Assembly (NCBI RefSeq): GCF_030052995.1
Contig: NZ_JASJPW010000001.1
Coordinates: 1,540,001-1,604,000, forward strand
From: Gemmobacter sp. 24YEA27
GTDB lineage: Bacteria; Pseudomonadota; Alphaproteobacteria; Rhodobacterales; Rhodobacteraceae
Direction: 5' to 3'
DNA length: 64,000 bases
Shown here: positions 43,530 through 53,209 of the stretch, in pieces
How the letters are laid out: every line of letters starts with the position of its first letter
Position numbering within the stretch: position 1 is the stretch's first letter
Made by a program: the position numbers and the translations under genes
Notes under the pieces: model-generated
Told to the model about the DNA's origin: nothing
Database searches by the model: none
The model's input: the letters and a program-made list of their open reading frames with translations, nothing else

Positions 43530-44399
43530 ATGCCAGTGAGTGAGAAGACCCGCGGTATCGCGCTGATGTTGCTGGCCATGCTCGCCTTCGCGATCAATGA
43601 CACGATCATCAAGCTTTTGCTGGCCGATATGCCTTTGCCGCAGGCGATGGTGGTGCGCGGTGTGCCGGCCTGCGCCATGCTGGCGCTGCTGGCCTGGCGG
43701 GCGGGGGCCTTCTCACATCTGCCGAAGGGGAGGGACCGCAAATTCCTGATCCTGCGCAGCCTTGGCGAAGTGGCGGCGACTCTGACCTTCCTCGCCTCTC
43801 TGATGCATATGCAGCTGGCCAATGTCACCGCCATCCTGCAATCAGTGCCGCTTGCTGCGACGGCTGCTGCCGCTGTGTTTCTGGGGGAAAAGGTCGGCTG
43901 GCGTCGCGCGCTTGCAGTGGCCATCGGCTTCATCGGGGTGCTGATCGTGATCCGTCCCGGCGAGAACGGGCTGGACCCCTGGGCGTTTCTGGTGCTTCTG
44001 TCGGTGGCCTGCGTGGTCTGCCGCGATCTGATCACCCGGCAGATCAGCCGCGCTGTACCGGCGGCGCTGGTCGGGCTTGGCGCGGCGATCATGGTCCTGA
44101 CGCTGAGCGTCGTCTGGTCGGTCTTTGTGCCATGGGAGCCAGTGACCCTGCGCCATCTGCTGCTGGCGCTTGTCGGCGGGTTCTTCATGACGATGGCATT
44201 CGTCTCGCTGGTGGGCGCATTGCAGTCCGGAGATGTCGGCATGACGGCGCCCCTGCGGTATAGCCAGCTCTTATGGGCGACGCTGCTCGGCTGGCTGGTC
44301 TTTGACCATCTGCCCGATATTGTGACCCTTGCAGGGGCGGCGCTGATCGTGGCCTCCGGGGTCTTCACCATCCTGCGTGAGGCCCGGCGCAGGGGGTGA
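43530..44399 (+). CDS. EamA/DMT-family membrane exporter
   Basis: A 289-residue ten-helix protein with two EamA repeats (first begins GIALMLLAMLAFAINDTIIK; second begins DPWAFLVLLSVACVVCRDLI). Between them VFLGEKVGWRRALAVAIGFI is the typical EamA linker block, repeated as YSQLLWATLLGWLVFDHLPD. Members export amino acids and metabolites; substrate unknown. It interrupts the usual rpoC-rpsL linkage and has its own terminator-delimited unit. Confidence 0.87.
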   Translation: MPVSEKTRGIALMLLAMLAFAINDTIIKLLLADMPLPQAMVVRGVPACAMLALLAWRAGAFSHLPKGRDRKFLILRSLGEVAATLTFLASLMHMQLANVTAILQSVPLAATAAAAVFLGEKVGWRRALAVAIGFIGVLIVIRPGENGLDPWAFLVLLSVACVVCRDLITRQISRAVPAALVGLGAAIMVLTLSVVWSVFVPWEPVTLRHLLLALVGGFFMTMAFVSLVGALQSGDVGMTAPLRYSQLLWATLLGWLVFDHLPDIVTLAGAALIVASGVFTILREARRRG

Positions 44400-44451
44400 A
44401 TCCTGCCCGGTTCCTGTGGCCCGGGCACCTGTGCCACGGGCGGGGGCGCAG

Positions 44452-44480
44452 TTGACACCAGGGGCGATTCCACCTATAGC
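44452..44480 (+). promoter_or_regulatory. Promoter of the str operon (rpsL-rpsG-fusA-tuf)
   Basis: TTGACA at 44452-44457, 17-nt spacer, TATAGC at 44475-44480, a near-consensus sigma-70 promoter 212 nt before rpsL. The long leader could carry autoregulation. Confidence 0.72.
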
Positions 44481-44691
44481 CCGCTCACCCTTGCGGGGCT
44501 GCCATGTGCCGCCAGGGTCAGAGCGTCCTGAAATTCAGGGCCGGACCCCGTCCGATCCTCTGCAGAAATACCCGCGTCATCCACCTTATCGGCGGATGAA
44601 TGCGGTTTTTGTGTTTTGCGATTCGCGCAATGCACTCGAGAAGCGGCGCACCATAAGGCATAGGGTGCGAGTATCGAAACGAGGAACGTGA

Positions 44692-45063
44692 ATGCCGACG
44701 ATTCAACAGCTTATCCGGAAACCCCGGGAAGATAAGCCGAGCAAGTCCAAGTCCCAGCACCTGGAATCCTGCCCGCAAAAGCGTGGGGTTTGTACCCGCG
44801 TTTACACCACGACCCCGAAGAAGCCTAACTCCGCTATGCGGAAAGTGGCCAAGGTTCGTCTGACGAACGGCTTCGAGGTGATCTCCTACATCCCCGGCGA
44901 AAAGCACAACCTGCAAGAGCACAGCGTTGTTCTGATCCGCGGCGGCCGCGTCAAAGACCTTCCGGGTGTCCGTTACCACATCCTCCGGGGTGTTCTGGAT
45001 ACCCAGGGCGTCAAAGACCGTCGTCAGCGTCGTTCGAAGTACGGCGCCAAGCGTCCGAAGTGA
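44692..45063 (+). CDS. rpsL: 30S ribosomal protein S12
   Basis: A 123-residue S12, decoding centre. Starts [38 protein letters not shown] includes the Lys associated with streptomycin response (TTPKKPNSA), and [16 protein letters not shown] the second. Wild-type Lys residues at both places are seen. Start follows GAGGA. Confidence 0.97.
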   Translation: MPTIQQLIRKPREDKPSKSKSQHLESCPQKRGVCTRVYTTTPKKPNSAMRKVAKVRLTNGFEVISYIPGEKHNLQEHSVVLIRGGRVKDLPGVRYHILRGVLDTQGVKDRRQRRSKYGAKRPK

Positions 45064-45077
45064 TCCAGGAGAGGTAG

Positions 45078-45554
<477 letters not shown>

Positions 45555-45563
45555 GGGGGCCAA

Positions 45564-47680
45564 ATGGCACGCGACTATCCGCTTAATCTCTATCGTAACT
45601 TCGGCATCATGGCCCACATCGATGCCGGCAAGACGACCACGACCGAGCGTATTCTTTTCTATACCGGCAAGAACCACAAAATGGGCGAGACGCACGATGG
45701 CGCCTCGACCATGGACTGGATGGAGCAGGAGCAGGAGCGGGGGATCACCATCACCTCGGCTGCCACCACCACCTTCTGGGAAAAGACCTACGACGGCACC
45801 GCTCCGACCTCGCCGAAGCACCGCTTCAACATCATCGACACCCCGGCCACGTTGACTTCACCATTGAAGTTGAACGTTCGCTGGCGGTTCTTGATGGCGC
45901 GGTCTGCCTTCTCGACGGTAACGCCGGTGTGGAACCGCAAACCGAAACGGTGTGGCGTCAGGCCGACCGTTACGGCGTTCCGCGCATCGTGTTCGTCAAC
46001 AAGATGGACAAGATCGGCGCAGACTTCCAGAAGTGCCTCGACATGATCAAGGACCGCACCGGCGCTACGACCGCGCCGATCGCGTTCCCGATTGGTGCCG
46101 AAGATCATCTGGAAGGCATCGTTGACCTCGTCACGATGGAAGAATGGGTCTGGGAAGGCGACGATGTCGGCGCATCCTGGGCGCACCGTCCGATCCGTGA
46201 CGACCTGAAAAAAGAAGCCGAGACCCGTCGCGCGACCCTCGTCGAGCTCGCCGTCGAGCAGGACGATGCTGCGATGGAAGCTTACCTCGAAGGCAAAGAG
46301 CCTTCGCAGGACGAGCTGCGCGCGCTGATCCGCAAGGGCACCCTAGCGATGGCATTCGTGCCGGTTCTGGGCGGTTCTGCGTTTAAAAACAAAGGCGTGC
46401 AGGCTCTCCTGAACGCTGTTGTCGATTATCTGCCTTCGCCGCTGGACGTGAAACCCTATATGGGCTTCGCACCGGGCGACGAGACCGAGACCCGCAACAT
46501 CCAGCGCGTTGCAGACGATGCCCAGCCCTTCTCGGGTCTGGCGTTCAAGATCATGAACGACCCCTTCGTCGGCTCGCTGACCTTCACCCGTCTCTATTCG
46601 GGCGTGATGAAAAAAGGCGACAGCCTGCTCAATTCGACCAAAGGCCGCAAAGAGCGCGTTGGCCGGATGATGATGATGCACGCCATCGAGCGTGAGGAAA
46701 TCACCGAAGCCTTCGCCGGCGACATCATCGCGCTTGGCGGTCTGAAAGAGACCACCACCGGTGACACGCTTTGCGATCCGGCAAACCCGGTCGTTCTGGA
46801 AACCATGACCTTCCCGGTCCCGGTTATCGAGATCGCCGTCGAGCCGAAAACCAAGGCTGACCAGGAAAAGATGGGCATCGCTCTTGCCCGTCTGGCTGCC
46901 GAAGACCCCTCCTTCCGGGTTGAGACCGATCAGGAATCGGGCCAGACCATCATGAAGGGCATGGGCGAACTTCACCTCGACATCCTCGTCGACCGTATGC
47001 GTCGCGAGTTCAAGGTCGAGGCGAATATCGGCGCGCCGCAGGTGGCTTATCGTGAGACGATCTCGCAGCAGCATGAGATCGACTACACGCATAAGAAGCA
47101 GACCGGTGGTACGGGTCAGTTCGCACGCGTCAAGCTGGTGATCACGCCGACCGAACCGGGCGAAGGCTATTCGTTCGAGTCGAAAATCGTTGGTGGTGCG
47201 GTTCCGAAGGAATACATCCCCGGCGTCGAAAAAGGCATCAAATCCGTCATGGATTCGGGCCCGCTGGCAGGCTTCCCGGTGATCGACTTCAAAGTCGCTC
47301 TCATCGACGGTGCTTTCCACGACGTCGACTCTTCGGTTCTCGCCTTCGAAATCGCAGCGCGTGCAGCAATGCGTGACGGTTTGAAAAAAGCCGGCGCGAA
47401 ACTGCTTGAGCCGGTGATGAAAGTCGAAGTGGTGACCCCGGAAGAATATACCGGCGGCATCATCGGCGATCTGACCTCGCGTCGCGGCATGGTTCAGGGC
47501 CAGGACACCCGGGGCAATGCAAACGTGATCAACGCGATGGTCCCGCTGGCGAATATGTTCGGTTATATCAACAACCTGCGTTCCATGTCTTCGGGCCGCG
47601 CGGTGTTCTCGATGGAATTCCACCATTATGACGCCGTGCCGGAAAACCTGAGCCAGGAAATCCAGAAGAAACACGCCTGA
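45564..47680 (+). CDS. fusA: Elongation factor G, frameshift in the G domain as read
   Basis: A roughly 706-residue translocase EF-G. Frame 1 holds the G1 motif [20 protein letters not shown], switch I and RFNIIDTP. The next expected motif, [20 protein letters not shown], is one frame over: the sequence has CCCCGGCCACG where CCCCGGGCCACG is needed, at about 45845. From [20 protein letters not shown] onward all is intact (NKMDKIGAD; domain [23 protein letters not shown]-terminus). Since fusA is essential and this copy is in the str operon, one lost G in reading is the best explanation. Confidence 0.93.
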
Positions 47681-47759
47681 TCCGGCGGGAGGGCGTCCGC
47701 GCCCTCCACCCCCCAAATGCCGCGAAACTCGCGGAGCAAGAATTTGAAGGAGTTGCCAA

Positions 47760-48935
47760 ATGGCAAAGGCAAAGTTTGAACGGAACAAACCGCACGTCAA
47801 CATCGGCACGATCGGCCACGTTGACCACGGCAAGACGACCCTGACGGCCGCGATCACCAAATATTTCGGTGACTTCAAAGCCTATGACCAGATCGACGGT
47901 GCTCCGGAAGAGCGCGCCCGCGGCATCACGATCTCGACCGCACACGTCGAGTATGAGTCGGAGTCGCGTCACTACGCCCATGTTGACTGCCCCGGCCACG
48001 CCGACTACGTCAAAAACATGATCACCGGTGCGGCCCAGATGGACGGCGCGATCCTCGTTGTGAACGCCGCTGACGGACCGATGCCGCAGACCCGCGAGCA
48101 CATCCTGCTCGGCCGCCAGGTGGGTATCCCCTACATGGTCGTCTATATGAACAAGGTCGACCAGGTCGATGACCCGGAACTGCTGGAACTCGTCGAGATG
48201 GAAATCCGCGAGCTTCTGTCGTCCTACGAATACCCGGGCGACGATATCCCGATCATCAAGGGCTCGGCTCTGGCTGCGATGAACGGCACCAATCCGGAGA
48301 TCGGCGAGACCTCGATCCGCGAACTGATCGCGGCTGTCGACGCCTATATCCCGACCCCGGAGCGCGCTGTTGACCAGCCCTTCCTGATGCCGATCGAAGA
48401 CGTGTTCTCGATCTCGGGCCGCGGCACGGTTGTGACCGGTCGTATCGAGCGCGGCGTGATCAACGTCGGTGACGAAGTCGAGATCGTCGGCATCCGTCCG
48501 ACCTCGAAGTCGATCTGCACCGGTGTGGAAATGTTCCGCAAGCTGCTCGACCGCGGTGAAGCCGGCGACAATATCGGCGCGCTGCTGCGCGGCGTCGACC
48601 GTGATGGCGTCGAGCGTGGTCAGGTTCTGTGCAAGCCGAAATCGGTTCTGCCGCACACCACTTTCGAGGCTGAGGCCTATATCCTCACCAAGGAAGAGGG
48701 TGGCCGTCACACGCCGTTCTTCGCGAACTACCGCCCGCAATTCTACTTCCGCACCACGGACGTGACCGGCATGGTCAAGCTTCCGGAAGGCACCGAAATG
48801 GTGATGCCGGGCGACAACCTGAAGTTCGAAGTCGAACTGATCGCGCCGATCGCCATGGAAGAGAAACTGCGCTTCGCAATCCGCGAAGGCGGCCGCACCG
48901 TTGGTGCAGGCGTTGTTGCCAAAATCATCAAGTGA
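47760..48935 (+). CDS. tuf: Elongation factor Tu
   Basis: A 391-residue EF-Tu delivering aminoacyl-tRNA to the ribosome. G1 [10 protein letters not shown]3 [19 protein letters not shown]4 NKVD and SAL-type SALAAMNG; domain [23 protein letters not shown]-terminal [20 protein letters not shown]. Start follows GAAGGAG, 79 nt after fusA. One tuf gene is in this window; a second copy is common in the group. Confidence 0.97.
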   Translation: MAKAKFERNKPHVNIGTIGHVDHGKTTLTAAITKYFGDFKAYDQIDGAPEERARGITISTAHVEYESESRHYAHVDCPGHADYVKNMITGAAQMDGAILVVNAADGPMPQTREHILLGRQVGIPYMVVYMNKVDQVDDPELLELVEMEIRELLSSYEYPGDDIPIIKGSALAAMNGTNPEIGETSIRELIAAVDAYIPTPERAVDQPFLMPIEDVFSISGRGTVVTGRIERGVINVGDEVEIVGIRPTSKSICTGVEMFRKLLDRGEAGDNIGALLRGVDRDGVERGQVLCKPKSVLPHTTFEAEAYILTKEEGGRHTPFFANYRPQFYFRTTDVTGMVKLPEGTEMVMPGDNLKFEVELIAPIAMEEKLRFAIREGGRTVGAGVVAKIIK

Positions 48936-48962
48936 TCTGAAGCCTTCGGGTTTTGTGATCCA

Positions 48963-48989
48963 GAGGCCGCCCTTCGGGGCGGCCTTTTT
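48963..48989 (+). terminator. Terminator of the str operon
   Basis: AGGCCGCCC-TTCG-GGGCGGCCT followed by TTTTT, a UUCG-capped hairpin 28 nt after tuf. Confidence 0.92.
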
Positions 48990-49149
48990 CTGTTCCGAGC
49001 CGCCGGCGGGCGTATCTGGAGCAAGCGGAAATTCCGGCGCTCTCTTGATGCAGACGCGCCCCGCAGAGCGATCTGCCGAAACCAGAGACTATGCCTCGTC
49101 ATAATTCCGCGCCAGGATAAGCTGGCCTGGTTTTTGTGCGGAGGTCTTC

Positions 49150-50100
49150 ATGCGCCTTTCGATTCTGGCTGTATTGCCCCTGTCCCTTTTGCCGCTGCCC
49201 GCTGCGGCCGAGACCGTGTTGCGGGTGATGAGTTTCAACATCTGGGGCGGCGGTGTGAATGAGGATAAAGACGTCTCTGAGACGGTCGCTGCCATTCGTG
49301 CCGCAGGCGCGGATATCGTGGGTCTGCAGGAGACCCGGGCAGAGCCTGAGGATTGCAGTGCCGAATCCTGCGAAGCGACCGGTCCCTCGGCGGCAGAGGC
49401 AATTGCCCAGGCACTTGGCTGGCAGTGGTACGATCAGAAGGGCGGGGCGCCGGCGCTCTGGGCCAATGCGGTGATCTCGCGCTACCCGATTGGCGAGGCC
49501 AGCCCGCATGAGCTTGGTGTCCGGATTGATGTGGAGGGCAGGGCGGTCTGGCTCTTCAATATCCATCTCGATGATGAACCCTATCAGCCTTACCAATTGC
49601 TCGGGATTGAATATGGCCCGGCGCCATTCCTGACCACGGGGGAAGAGGCGGCGGATTGGGCGCGGCGGACACGGGGGAGCGGGATGGATTTGCTGGAGAA
49701 GGATCTGAACTCCGCAGCGGGCGCGGCGGCGGTGTTTGTGACCGGCGATTTTAATGAACCGTCGTGGCTTGACTGGACCGGGGCTGCGATGGCGCAGGGC
49801 ACGCATCCGGTTGTGGTCGAATGGCCGGCGACGAAGCGGCTCGCCGATCTTGGGTTCACCGATGCCTATCGGGCGGTCTTTCCCGATCCTGTCGCGAAGC
49901 CTGCTTTCACCTGGGCCCCACGTTATGACGAGGCTGCCACGGATGACCACCCGGACCGGATCGACCAGCTGCTGGCAAAAGGCGATGGGCTGCGGGTCAC
50001 CGATGCCGCCATCATTGGCGAAGATGGGCCGCGCAGCGATATTGTCGTGATGCCCTGGCCCTCGGATCACCGCGCGGTGATGGCGGAATTCGCATTCTGA
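49150..50100 (+). CDS. Secreted endonuclease/exonuclease/phosphatase-family protein
   Basis: A 316-residue EEP-fold protein with a signal peptide (MRLSILAVLPLSLLPLPAAA, cleavage near AAA-E). Fold motifs: VMSFNIWGG, IVGLQE (metal-binding Glu), FNIHLDD, VTGDFNEPS (Asp-Asn) and the C-terminal SDHRAV (Asp-His). The substrate could be DNA, phospholipid head groups or inositol phosphates; the periplasmic or extracellular place does not decide. Start after GGAGG. Confidence 0.85.
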   Translation: MRLSILAVLPLSLLPLPAAAETVLRVMSFNIWGGGVNEDKDVSETVAAIRAAGADIVGLQETRAEPEDCSAESCEATGPSAAEAIAQALGWQWYDQKGGAPALWANAVISRYPIGEASPHELGVRIDVEGRAVWLFNIHLDDEPYQPYQLLGIEYGPAPFLTTGEEAADWARRTRGSGMDLLEKDLNSAAGAAAVFVTGDFNEPSWLDWTGAAMAQGTHPVVVEWPATKRLADLGFTDAYRAVFPDPVAKPAFTWAPRYDEAATDDHPDRIDQLLAKGDGLRVTDAAIIGEDGPRSDIVVMPWPSDHRAVMAEFAF

Positions 50101-50158
50101 CCCCTGCCGGGCGGTGTTTGCCCGGGGGTGGACCCCGGGCAAAGTCTCTGCGCGAGGC

Positions 50159-50479
50159 TCAGTTATCGCAGGCTTCGACCGGCGTGCGGACCTCATAAGT
50201 GACTTTGCCGGTCATCCCTTCCGGCAACGGCTGCGGGTCCAGCCAGATCTCGATATCGCAGCCATCAGTGTCGATTTCCCATTTCACGCTGCCATCTTCG
50301 GCATGGCGTTCGTATTCAAGCCCGTCGATGGGGCGCCCGCCGAGACGCTCGGCCACGGCCTCGCTGGCGAGGATGGTCTGCATCTGCTCGATCCGGTCAA
50401 AATAGGGCGGCAGGGCGGCCAGGGCCGGCAAGCTGCCAAGCACGATGACGGCGGCGGCGAGGGGAAAAGTGCGGGACAT
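50159..50479 (-). CDS. Small secreted protein, function unknown
   Basis: A 106-residue protein with a signal peptide (MSRTFPLAAAVIVLGSLPAL, cleavage near ALA). The mature part contains DGCDIEIWLDPQPLPEG and ends TPVEACDN, with two Cys that could pair. No family recognised. It lies convergent with the preceding gene. Confidence 0.72.
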   Translation of the reverse strand: MSRTFPLAAAVIVLGSLPALAALPPYFDRIEQMQTILASEAVAERLGGRPIDGLEYERHAEDGSVKWEIDTDGCDIEIWLDPQPLPEGMTGKVTYEVRTPVEACDN

Positions 50480-50554
50480 GGATGCTCCTCTGAAAGCGTT
50501 CTTCCAGTGATAGCCGCCGGGCCTGTGATTGTAAGGCAGGATTACGTCAAAAGC

Positions 50555-50585
50555 GAAAACCCGCCAGCGGGTACGGCGGGTTTTC
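50555..50585 (-). terminator. Terminator downstream of the bzt operon
   Basis: GAAAACCCGCC pairs with GGCGGGTTTTC around a 9-nt loop. The T-rich strand lies correctly for the minus-strand operon ending at 50605; it may also serve the other direction. Confidence 0.75.
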
Positions 50586-50604
50586 AGGGGGAGCTGCAGG
50601 CAGG

Positions 50605-51375
50605 TCAGTGGCCGAGGATCTGGCTCAGGAAAAGCTTGGTACGTTCAGATTGCGGGTTCGAGAAGAACTCTTTCGGCGCATTCTGTTCGACGATCTGACC
50701 CTGATCCATGAAGACGACGCGATTTGCCACAGCCTGGGCAAAGCCCATCTCATGGGTGACGCAAAGCATGGTCATGCCCTCTTCGGCGAGCTCGATCATG
50801 GTGTCGAGCACCTCTTTGATCATCTCGGGGTCAAGCGCCGAGGTCGGCTCGTCAAAGAGCATGATCCTGGGGCGCATGCACAAAGACCGCGCGATGGCGA
50901 CCCGCTGCTGCTGCCCCCCTGACAGCTGGCCCGGATATTTCAGTGCCTGATCGGGGATCTTCACCTTGGTCAGGAAATGCATCGCGGTTTCTTCGGCCTG
51001 TTTCTTCGGGATCTTGCGGACCCAGATCGGCGCAAGGGTGAGGTTTTCCAGCACCGTCAGATGCGGGAAGAGGTTGAAATGCTGGAACACCATTCCGACC
51101 TCGGAGCGCACCTTGTCGATATTCTTGAGGTCGTTGGTCAACTCGGTGCCGTCGACGAAGATATGACCGGACTGGTGTTCCTCCAGCCGGTTGATGCAGC
51201 GGATCATCGTTGATTTCCCCGACCCGGAAGGGCCACAGATCACGATTCGCTCGCCGCGCGCCACCGTCAGGTCGATATCGCGTAAGACGTGGAACTGGCC
51301 GTACCATTTGTTCATCTTGCGGATTTCGATCGCGACTTCGCCCGCGACGTCCGGGATCTTCTGTGCCTGGCTCAT
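50605..51375 (-). CDS. bztD: Glutamate/glutamine/aspartate/asparagine ABC transporter ATPase
   Basis: A 256-residue ATPase of the AapP/BztD type. Walker [22 protein letters not shown]-loop [15 protein letters not shown], signature [15 protein letters not shown], Walker [15 protein letters not shown] and His-loop [16 protein letters not shown]. It is the last gene of the four-gene operon, 9 nt after bztC, and powers the BztBC channel. Confidence 0.92.
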   Translation of the reverse strand: MSQAQKIPDVAGEVAIEIRKMNKWYGQFHVLRDIDLTVARGERIVICGPSGSGKSTMIRCINRLEEHQSGHIFVDGTELTNDLKNIDKVRSEVGMVFQHFNLFPHLTVLENLTLAPIWVRKIPKKQAEETAMHFLTKVKIPDQALKYPGQLSGGQQQRVAIARSLCMRPRIMLFDEPTSALDPEMIKEVLDTMIELAEEGMTMLCVTHEMGFAQAVANRVVFMDQGQIVEQNAPKEFFSNPQSERTKLFLSQILGH

Positions 51376-51384
51376 GATGCGTCC

Positions 51385-53208
51385 TTAGCGATGGTCTGTC
51401 TTCAGCTTGCGTTCAAGATACATAGAGTATCGTGACATGCCAAAGCAGATAATGAAGAAGATGGCGCCGACGAAGATATAGGGCTCCCAATAGATGCCCT
51501 TCCAGTTGATGTCGGCGCGCACGGTGGTGGTAACGCCGCGCAGCGGGTCGAGAAGGCCGACGAAGGAGACCAGCGTCGTATCCTTGAAGAGCCCGATAAA
51601 GGTCGAGACGATTCCCGGGATCGAGATTTTCAGAGCCTGCGGCATGATGATCAGGCGCTGCGCCTGCCAATAGGTCATGCCAAGGCTGTCGCCGGCCTCA
51701 TACTGGCCACGGGGCAGGGCCGCGAGACCGCCCCGGATCACCTCGGCCAGATAGGCGGCCGAGAAGAGCGAGGCGAGGATGATCACCCGCAGGATCAGGT
51801 CGAAATTGGTCTGCGGTGGCAGGAAATACTGCAGAAGCAGGGATGCGGTGAAGAGGAGCGTGATCAGCGGCACGCCCCGGATGAACTCGATAAAGCCGAT
51901 CGAGAGCATCTTCATCAGCCACATGTCCGACCTGCGCCCGAGCGCCAGCATGATCCCGAGAGGCAGCGAGGCCGCGATGGCGGTGACCCCGATGATCAGC
52001 GCCAGCAAAAAACCCCCGATCATATTCGAGCCGACCGGCGCAATCGTCAGCGGCAGGTCGGTCGTCATATAAGCGACCATCTTCGGGGCCTGGTACAAAA
52101 GCCAGCCACCGCCGGCCAGCAGCCCGGCGAGAATGCCGATCACGACGGATCGATTGCGCGCCGCGACAAAGACCAGCGCGAAGGCAAACAACGTGCCGAG
52201 ACTGATCATCGCCGCCCAGGCGGGCAGGGTTTCATAGCCGAAGAGCCGGGCGAGATCGGTGAGGTTGTAGTTCAGCACCGCGCTGATCACATACATCAAG
52301 GCGAGCAAGAGCCAGATCGCCGCGGTCAGCAGCATCACGACGAAAGAGACGACGGCGCCGAAGGCCATGGCCAGGATATTGCCGCCCTGGCCAAAGCCCT
52401 GCCAGAAGGTCGCCATGCGCAGCCGCGCAAAGAAATCGGTCGAGATGGCATCGCTGTAATTGATCACCACTGAAGCCACCCAGGCCGCCGCCAGGGCAAC
52501 CACCAGCGCAAAAGCGTCATTCAGCCATTTATTGGGGTTGTTGTAATAGACCCGCGCCACCAGGGCGCCAAGCGCAATAGCCAGCAGCTGCGTGACCGGG
52601 GTCCAGAACGACCCGCCCCAGATCAGCCAGATCGCGATAAAGGGGAAAAGCCCGGTTACCCAGATCAGTGCCGCCGGGCGCAGGCTCGCCGTTCCCCAGA
52701 GCACCGCGAAAATGACGGCAGTCGCGGCAAAGGCGAGGCTGTTTGCGGAAATCGCGTAGAGGGCGGCAAGGGTCAGGATGCCCGCAAGGCCGACCATATG
52801 GGCGCTTTTGCGGTTCTTCCAGAACAGGATCGGCGCCAGCGCGGCAAAGAGCAGCCCGCCGGTGAGCACCGGGCGCCAGTATTGATCGGGCGGGAAGAAG
52901 CCGAACAGGAACTGGTGCCAGCGCGCTTTGATCACCGCCCAGCAGGCGCCGCTTTCGCCGCCCGCCGCCGCGACGATTTCGCGGCATTCGGCCAGCGAAC
53001 TGGCGTTCCAGACCGAATGCCACCACCAGGGAAAGGCGGTCCAGACCATCCAGATTGCCACCAGAAGCCCGGCAAAGGTCAAAAGCGTATTGACCGGTGA
53101 CGAGATCAGGTTCTCGCGCAGCCATTTAACAGCGCCCGCCTCACGCAGCGGCGGCGGGGCCGGGCGCAGCATTTCCTCGCGGACCCAGAGATGCGATGTC
53201 CCGGTCAT
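51385..53208 (-). CDS. bztC: Glutamate/glutamine/aspartate/asparagine ABC transporter permease 2
   Basis: A 607-residue inner-membrane permease, longer than described AapM/BztC proteins (near 400-430). The C-terminal half is the canonical transport domain, with the EAA loop YEAGDSLGMTYWQAQRLIIM. The N-terminal half holds many extra hydrophobic segments (for example FLLALIIGVTAIAASLPLGI belongs to the core; VGLAGILTLAALYAISANSL and RMATFWQGFGQGGNILAMAF to the extension). Whether the extension is common in near relatives cannot be told here. It begins 1 nt after bztB. Confidence 0.88.
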   Translation of the reverse strand: MTGTSHLWVREEMLRPAPPPLREAGAVKWLRENLISSPVNTLLTFAGLLVAIWMVWTAFPWWWHSVWNASSLAECREIVAAAGGESGACWAVIKARWHQFLFGFFPPDQYWRPVLTGGLLFAALAPILFWKNRKSAHMVGLAGILTLAALYAISANSLAFAATAVIFAVLWGTASLRPAALIWVTGLFPFIAIWLIWGGSFWTPVTQLLAIALGALVARVYYNNPNKWLNDAFALVVALAAAWVASVVINYSDAISTDFFARLRMATFWQGFGQGGNILAMAFGAVVSFVVMLLTAAIWLLLALMYVISAVLNYNLTDLARLFGYETLPAWAAMISLGTLFAFALVFVAARNRSVVIGILAGLLAGGGWLLYQAPKMVAYMTTDLPLTIAPVGSNMIGGFLLALIIGVTAIAASLPLGIMLALGRRSDMWLMKMLSIGFIEFIRGVPLITLLFTASLLLQYFLPPQTNFDLILRVIILASLFSAAYLAEVIRGGLAALPRGQYEAGDSLGMTYWQAQRLIIMPQALKISIPGIVSTFIGLFKDTTLVSFVGLLDPLRGVTTTVRADINWKGIYWEPYIFVGAIFFIICFGMSRYSMYLERKLKTDHR

Positions 53209-53209
53209 C

